Positions 5,157-9,841 of a DNA stretch of 9,841 nt are shown piece by piece. The position numbers and the translations under genes were made by a program. Below the pieces are notes generated by a model. It was not told the DNA's origin and ran no database searches. It worked only from the letters and a program-made list of their open reading frames with translations. The DNA comes from an uncultured Collinsella sp. (GTDB lineage Bacteria; Actinomycetota; Coriobacteriia; Coriobacteriales; Coriobacteriaceae): NCBI GenBank assembly GCA_900544225.1, contig UQUD01000068.1:1-9841 (forward strand). The letters are read 5' to 3'. Each line of letters opens with the position of its first letter. Within the stretch, counting starts at the first letter, position 1.

Positions 5157-8100
5157 CTACTTCTTAATGCCGCGCCCCAGACGCTCAGCGACCGACGCCA
5201 CGGTCTCCTCGCTGGCCGGTCCGCAGCTCACGCAGCCGTCATGGGCACGCATCTGTCCGGTGACCTCGTCCATCGCGAGCGGCGCCACCTTCTCGAGCTT
5301 AAAGCCCTTGCCGGCGCGCATGTTCTCCTTGGCCACGCTGATCATGAGCTTAATGCGGTTGAGCTGGTTGACCTCAGACGCACCGGGGTCGTAGTCCACC
5401 GCGACGATGTTGCTCTCGGGGTGCTGACGGCGCAGCTCCTTGATCACGGCCTTGCCCACCACGTGATTGGGCAGGCACGCAAAGGGCTGCGTGCAGATGA
5501 TATTGGGCGCGCCATGGTCAATCAGGTCGAGCATCTCGGCCGTGAGCAGCCAGCCCTCGCCCATGTTGTTGCACACCGAAAGCACCGTGCGGGCCTTGTC
5601 CGCCATGGTGCCGATGCGCTCGGGCGCCTCAAAGCGCTCGGACTTCTCGAGCATCTCCTCCACCGGCGTGCGCATCCAGTCCACAAGCTTGATAAGCGCC
5701 TGCATACCAGCGCGCGTGGTAGCAGAGCTTCCCAGCTCGTCCTTCTGCAGCTCGGCGTTGCTCATGGAGTACAGGAAGAAGTCGAGCAGACCCGGTACTA
5801 CGGCCTCGCAGCCCTCGCGCTCGATGACATCGACCACGTGGTTGTTGGCCGTGGGGTGGAACTTGACCAGGATCTCGCCGACCACGCCCACGCGCGGCTT
5901 GGTGCCCTCGCCCACAAGCGGCATGGTATCGAACGCACGGATGGCCTCGCGGCACAGCTTGGTGTAGTTGTGGCGGTTGAACTTGGGCGCCAGCTTGCGG
6001 GCGCGCGCCATGTACTGCTCATAGAGCGCGTTGGCGGCGCCGGGCGTGGCCTCGTACGGACGGCAGCGGTAGAGCATCTGCATCATCACGTCGCCAAAGA
6101 GCACCGCGTAGACTGCCTGCTTAAGCAGCGCCGGAGTAATCTTAAAGCCGGGGTTGTCTTCGCCCAGCGCCACTGCCGAAAGCGAGATCACCGGGATCTC
6201 GGGGTGACCGCTCTCGCGCAGGGCTTTGCGGATGAGTGCGATGTAGTTGGTGGCACGGCAACCGCCGCCGGTCTGGCTGATAACCACGGCCGTCTTGGAC
6301 AGGTCGTACCGGCCGCTCTCGATGGCCTCCATGATCTGGCCCGTCACCAGGATCGACGGATAGCAGATGTCGTTGTTCACGTAGCGCAGGCCGGCCTCGA
6401 CGGCGTCGTGATCGGTCGAGGGCAGCAGCTCCAAGTTGTAGCCGGCACCGCGGAACACCTCTTTGACCAGGTCAAAGTGGATCGGCGCCATCTGCGGGCA
6501 CAGGATGGTGTAGCCCTCATCGCGCATCTGCTCGGTGAAGGGTACCTTGGGCCACGCGGTCGATGCGCTCTCACGCTGGGCCTCAAACGTGTACTTGCGG
6601 CTCGCGAACGCGGGGGCATCCGTGGAGGGTGTCACCGGCGCGGCATCGCCCTGCTCGTAGGCCTCGCCCGCAACCGTGGCCTCGGCCAAGCGCTCGGCCT
6701 CCTGGTCCTTAAGCGCGGCCATGAGCGAGCGGATACGGATGCGCGCGGCGCCCAGATTGGACACCTCGTCGATCTTGAGCACGGTGTAGATCTTGCCGCT
6801 GGCCTCCAGGATCTCCTGCACCTGATCGGTGGTCAGGGCGTCCAAGCCGCAGCCGAAGGAGTTGAGCTGAATCAGGTCCAGGTCGTTGCGCATCGTCACA
6901 AAACGGGCGACGGCATACAGGCGGCTGTGGTACATCCACTGGTCGACGACGCGAATCGGACGCTCGGGCTTCACCAGGTGCGCAAGCGAATCCTCGGTAA
7001 AGACCGCAAAGCCAAAGCTCGAGATAAGCTCGGGCAGGGCGTGGTTGATCTCGGGGTCGTTGTGGTAAGGACGGCCGGCGAGTACGATGCCGTGGCCGCC
7101 GTGGTCCTCGACCCACTTAAGAGCCTCCTCGCCCATGGTCTGGATATCCTCGTGGAAGCGCGCGTCGGCCTCAAAGGCAGCGTTGACGGCGGCATCGACC
7201 TCGGAGCGCGTGATCTTGGGACCGCGCACGCGACCGCGACCAGCTTGCGCATCGGCCACACGGTCGACGGCGAGCACCTGGTACAGGCGGCGCTTGAGCT
7301 CGGTCTTGTCGTGATAGGGCACAAACGGGTACAGGAACTCGATGTTCTGCTCGCGAATCTCGTCGATGTTGAGCGCCAGCGCCGTGGGGTAGCTCATGAC
7401 GATGGGGCAGTTATAGCAGTTGCCGGCGGTCGGGTCCTCCTTGCGCTCCCAGCGCACGCACGGCATCCAAATGAAATCGACATCGCGGTCGATAAGGTTC
7501 ATCACATGGCCGTGGCTCATCTTTGCCGGGTAGCACACGCTCTCGGACGGCATGGACTCGATGCCCGCCTGGTAGGTCTTCTTGCTCGACTGGTCGGACA
7601 GCTGCACGCTAAAGCCCAAGCGCGTAAAGAACGCGTGCCAGAAGGGGTAGTTCTCGTACATGTTGAGCGCGCGCGGAATGCCGACGGTACCACGCGGGGC
7701 CTCATCGGGGCTCAGCACCTCGCGGTTAAACAGCAGCTCGTTTTTCTTTTTGAAGAGGTTGGGGGCCTCGGTCTTCTGCTTTTTGTGGCCGGCGCCCTTC
7801 TCGCAGCGGTTGCCGGTAATGAAGCGCCTGCCGCCGCCAAAGTCGTTGACGGTGAGCTGGCAGTTGTTGGAGCAACGGCCGCAGCGGACATGCTTTTGCG
7901 TCACGGTAAGGTGCGCGATGTCCTCAGCCGAAAGGATGGTCGAGGTGCCGTTCGCGCCGGCGCGATCGCGGGCGAGCAGGGCCGCACCATAGGCGCCCAT
8001 GCAGCCGGCGATGTCTGGGCGCACGGCATGCACGCCGGTGAGCTGCTCAAACGCACGCAGCGTGGCGTCGGACATAAAGGTGCCGCCCTGGACGATCACT

Positions 8101-9841
8101 TGGCTGCCAATCTCCTTGGGGTCGCGCAGCTTAATAACCTTGAACAGGGCATTCTTGATGACGGAATAGGACAGGCCGGCCGCGATGTCGCCCACCGTGG
8201 CGCCTTCCTTTTGCGCCTGCTTGACGCGCGAGTTCATAAAGACCGTGCAGCGGCTGCCCAAATCGACCGGGGCCTTGGCATGGATGGCGGCATCGGCGAA
8301 CGCGCGCACGTCCATGTTCATAGAGACGGCGAAGCTCTCGATAAAGCTACCGCAACCCGACGAGCAGGCCTCGTTGAGCATGATGTGCTCGATAACGCCG
8401 TCCTTGACGCGCAGGCACTTCATGTCCTGGCCGCCGATGTCCAGAATGAACTCGACGCCGGGCAGGAATGCCTTGGCGCCGCGCAGGTGCGCGACGGTCT
8501 CGATCTCGCCGGAATCGGCCTTGAGAGCCTCGATGAGCAGCGCCTCGCCGTAGCCCGTGGTGGTCACGTGGCCGATGGTGCAGCCGGCGGGGATGTGGTT
8601 GTAGAAATCGGCCATGATGACCTTGGCCGTACCCAGGATGTCGCCGTTGTTGTTGCCATACCAGGTATGCAGCAGCTGGCCGTCCTCGCCTACGAGCGCG
8701 GCCTTCATGGTGGTGGAACCGGCGTCGATGCCAATGAACACGCGGCCGGTGTAGCCGTCGAGCTTGCCCTTGGGGACGACTTCCTGGTCGTGGCGGGTTT
8801 TGAACTCGGCGAAGTCCTCGTCGGTGGCAAAGAGCGGATCCAGGCGCTCGACCTCGGCACCCTGTGTGTCACCCAGGGCATCGATAGCCTCGATGAGCTG
8901 CGGGAACGTGCTGAGCTTGTTGGACTCATGCGCCATGGCGGCGCCGCTCGCCACAAACAGGTGAGCGTTTTGGGGCACAATGCGGTGCTCCTCGTCCAGG
9001 TTGAGCGTAAGGTAGAAGCGGTGGCGCAGCTCGGAGAGGTACTGCAGCGGGCCGCCCAGGAAGGCGACGTTGCCGCGGATGGGACGGCCGCACGCCAGGC
9101 CCGAGATAGTCTGGGTCACGACAGCCTGGAAGATGGAGGCCGCCACGTCCTCGGGGCGGGCGCCTTCGTTGAGCAGCGGCTGGACGTCGGTCTTGGCAAA
9201 GACGCCGCAGCGGCTGGCGATTGGATAGATGGTGGTGGCGTTGGCCGCGAGCTCGTTGAGGCCGCTGGCGTCGGTGTGCAGCAGAGTGGCCATCTGGTCA
9301 ATGAACGCGCCAGTGCCGCCGGCGCAGGTGCCGTTCATGCGCTGCTCGATGCCGTTGTCGAAGTAGATGATCTTGGCGTCCTCGCCGCCCAGCTCGATGG
9401 CGACGTCGGTGGCCGGGATGAGGGTCTCGACGGCACGCTTGCTGGCGATGACCTCCTGGACAAACTCCAGGTCAAGCCACTGGGACAGCAGCAGGCCGCC
9501 CGAGCCGGTAATGGCGCAGGTCATCTGGGCCGTCGGCAGCACGGTCGCAGCGCCCTCGAACAGGTCGCGGGCACAAGCGCGGACGTCGGTGTGGTGGCGC
9601 TGGTACTTGGCGTAGACGATCTGGTTGTCGTCGTTGAGCACGGCGAGCTTAACGGTGGTGGAGCCCACGTCGATGCCCAGGTGCAGGTTGCCGCGGGCGG
9701 CCTCGGGGTTGAAGATCGCGCCTTCGGGGGCCTGGGCGGCGGCTACGGGTTCAGCGGCGGTGGCGGGCTCGCTGACGACGGAAGTCTCCCCTGCCACGTT
9801 CTTGGCATCGGCAACTGCCTCGGCAACTTTCTCGGCAGCCG
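5157..9841 (-). CDS. Giant acyl-CoA dehydratase activase fusion (2 ASKHA ATPase + 2 HgdB-like Fe-S modules), 5' end outside window
   Basis: Residues are counted from the GTG at 9797 (1546 residues to the stop); the frame stays open for 14 more codons to the edge, so the true start lies outside. Order of modules: an Ala/Glu-rich leader (to about 36); BcrAD/BadFG-type ATPase module 1 (38-290: DVGSTT 43-48, GGED 137-140, C158 in GTCAGGTG, C197 in SRCGVF); ATPase module 2 (352-610: DAGSTT 358-363, GGQD 455-458, NEACSSGCGSF 475-485, C517 in SRCTVF); a cysteine cluster C639-x2-C642-x3-C646-x18-C665; a DUF2229/HgdB-like module (702-1030: C755 in VCYP, C780, C794, C797, C983); an acidic/Ala linker (1036-1085); and a second HgdB-like module (1094-1480: C1100 in CPQM, C1145 in ICYP, C1180 in GGGCRATNY, C1435, C1441). 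The tail has CVSC (1522-1525). In 2-hydroxyacyl-CoA dehydratases the activase hydrolyses ATP to push a low-potential electron into the Fe-S component. Here both roles appear in one cytosolic chain; the substrate is unknown. Confidence 0.9.
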   Translation of the reverse strand, partial: AAEKVAEAVADAKNVAGETSVVSEPATAAEPVAAAQAPEGAIFNPEAARGNLHLGIDVGSTTVKLAVLNDDNQIVYAKYQRHHTDVRACARDLFEGAATVLPTAQMTCAITGSGGLLLSQWLDLEFVQEVIASKRAVETLIPATDVAIELGGEDAKIIYFDNGIEQRMNGTCAGGTGAFIDQMATLLHTDASGLNELAANATTIYPIASRCGVFAKTDVQPLLNEGARPEDVAASIFQAVVTQTISGLACGRPIRGNVAFLGGPLQYLSELRHRFYLTLNLDEEHRIVPQNAHLFVASGAAMAHESNKLSTFPQLIEAIDALGDTQGAEVERLDPLFATDEDFAEFKTRHDQEVVPKGKLDGYTGRVFIGIDAGSTTMKAALVGEDGQLLHTWYGNNNGDILGTAKVIMADFYNHIPAGCTIGHVTTTGYGEALLIEALKADSGEIETVAHLRGAKAFLPGVEFILDIGGQDMKCLRVKDGVIEHIMLNEACSSGCGSFIESFAVSMNMDVRAFADAAIHAKAPVDLGSRCTVFMNSRVKQAQKEGATVGDIAAGLSYSVIKNALFKVIKLRDPKEIGSQVIVQGGTFMSDATLRAFEQLTGVHAVRPDIAGCMGAYGAALLARDRAGANGTSTILSAEDIAHLTVTQKHVRCGRCSNNCQLTVNDFGGGRRFITGNRCEKGAGHKKQKTEAPNLFKKKNELLFNREVLSPDEAPRGTVGIPRALNMYENYPFWHAFFTRLGFSVQLSDQSSKKTYQAGIESMPSESVCYPAKMSHGHVMNLIDRDVDFIWMPCVRWERKEDPTAGNCYNCPIVMSYPTALALNIDEIREQNIEFLYPFVPYHDKTELKRRLYQVLAVDRVADAQAGRGRVRGPKITRSEVDAAVNAAFEADARFHEDIQTMGEEALKWVEDHGGHGIVLAGRPYHNDPEINHALPELISSFGFAVFTEDSLAHLVKPERPIRVVDQWMYHSRLYAVARFVTMRNDLDLIQLNSFGCGLDALTTDQVQEILEASGKIYTVLKIDEVSNLGAARIRIRSLMAALKDQEAERLAEATVAGEAYEQGDAAPVTPSTDAPAFASRKYTFEAQRESASTAWPKVPFTEQMRDEGYTILCPQMAPIHFDLVKEVFRGAGYNLELLPSTDHDAVEAGLRYVNNDICYPSILVTGQIMEAIESGRYDLSKTAVVISQTGGGCRATNYIALIRKALRESGHPEIPVISLSAVALGEDNPGFKITPALLKQAVYAVLFGDVMMQMLYRCRPYEATPGAANALYEQYMARARKLAPKFNRHNYTKLCREAIRAFDTMPLVGEGTKPRVGVVGEILVKFHPTANNHVVDVIEREGCEAVVPGLLDFFLYSMSNAELQKDELGSSATTRAGMQALIKLVDWMRTPVEEMLEKSERFEAPERIGTMADKARTVLSVCNNMGEGWLLTAEMLDLIDHGAPNIICTQPFACLPNHVVGKAVIKELRRQHPESNIVAVDYDPGASEVNQLNRIKLMISVAKENMRAGKGFKLEKVAPLAMDEVTGQMRAHDGCVSCGPASEETVASVAERLGRGIKK

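Noticed and set aside
5467..5967. 166-codon plus-strand ORF inside the giant gene
   Set aside because: Ser/Arg/Thr-rich low-information frame antisense to conserved HgdB-like sequence.
9795..9797. GTG as the start codon of the giant protein
   Set aside because: No ribosome site precedes it, and the same frame with similar Ala/Glu-rich composition stays open to the window edge.

Overview
The window is GC-rich (roughly 60%) and densely coded. Its gene content (a prokaryotic OPT peptide transporter, a DUF389 membrane protein, a type III pantothenate kinase and a giant acyl-CoA dehydratase-activase fusion) fits an anaerobic gut actinobacterium of the Coriobacteriia. Collinsella or a close relative is my best guess, from overall impression rather than any marker gene.

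Layout, left to right. (1) Positions 1-200, minus strand: the first 66 codons of a type III pantothenate kinase (coaX), running off the left edge. (2) 201-402: divergent intergenic region with a -10-like hexamer for each direction and a structured leader in front of the next gene. (3) 403-2106, plus: OPT-family oligopeptide transporter, closed by a strong intrinsic terminator. (4) 2322-3461, plus: DUF389 membrane protein with an EF-hand-like loop in a hydrophilic linker. (5) 3462-3782: 321-base convergent gap with a doubtful 60-codon minus-strand ORF and an interlocked pair of inverted repeats ending in a T-run. (6) 3783-4742, minus: 3-hydroxyacyl-CoA dehydrogenase family protein whose cofactor pocket looks NADP-type. 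(7) 4743-5156: 414-base gap with a cluster of interlocked inverted repeats built on the octamer TTTGCCGC, and the terminator of the next gene. (8) 5157-9841, minus: a giant protein (at least 1560 codons, 5' end outside the window) with two ASKHA ATPase (activase) modules, a four-cysteine motif and two HgdB-like Fe-S modules in one chain.

The genes do not form one operon. Terminators or strand changes separate every unit except possibly OPT and DUF389, and those two have a terminator between them. A loose theme is CoA and acyl-CoA chemistry (pantothenate kinase, hydroxyacyl-CoA dehydrogenase, dehydratase-activase fusion) beside peptide uptake, as expected for an amino-acid-fermenting anaerobe. 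The most interesting objects are the giant fusion, probably a self-contained ATP-driven low-potential reductase of unknown substrate, and the repeat cluster at 4835-5044. I see no CRISPR array, transposase, phage gene, tRNA or rRNA, and no evidence of a new defence-type system.
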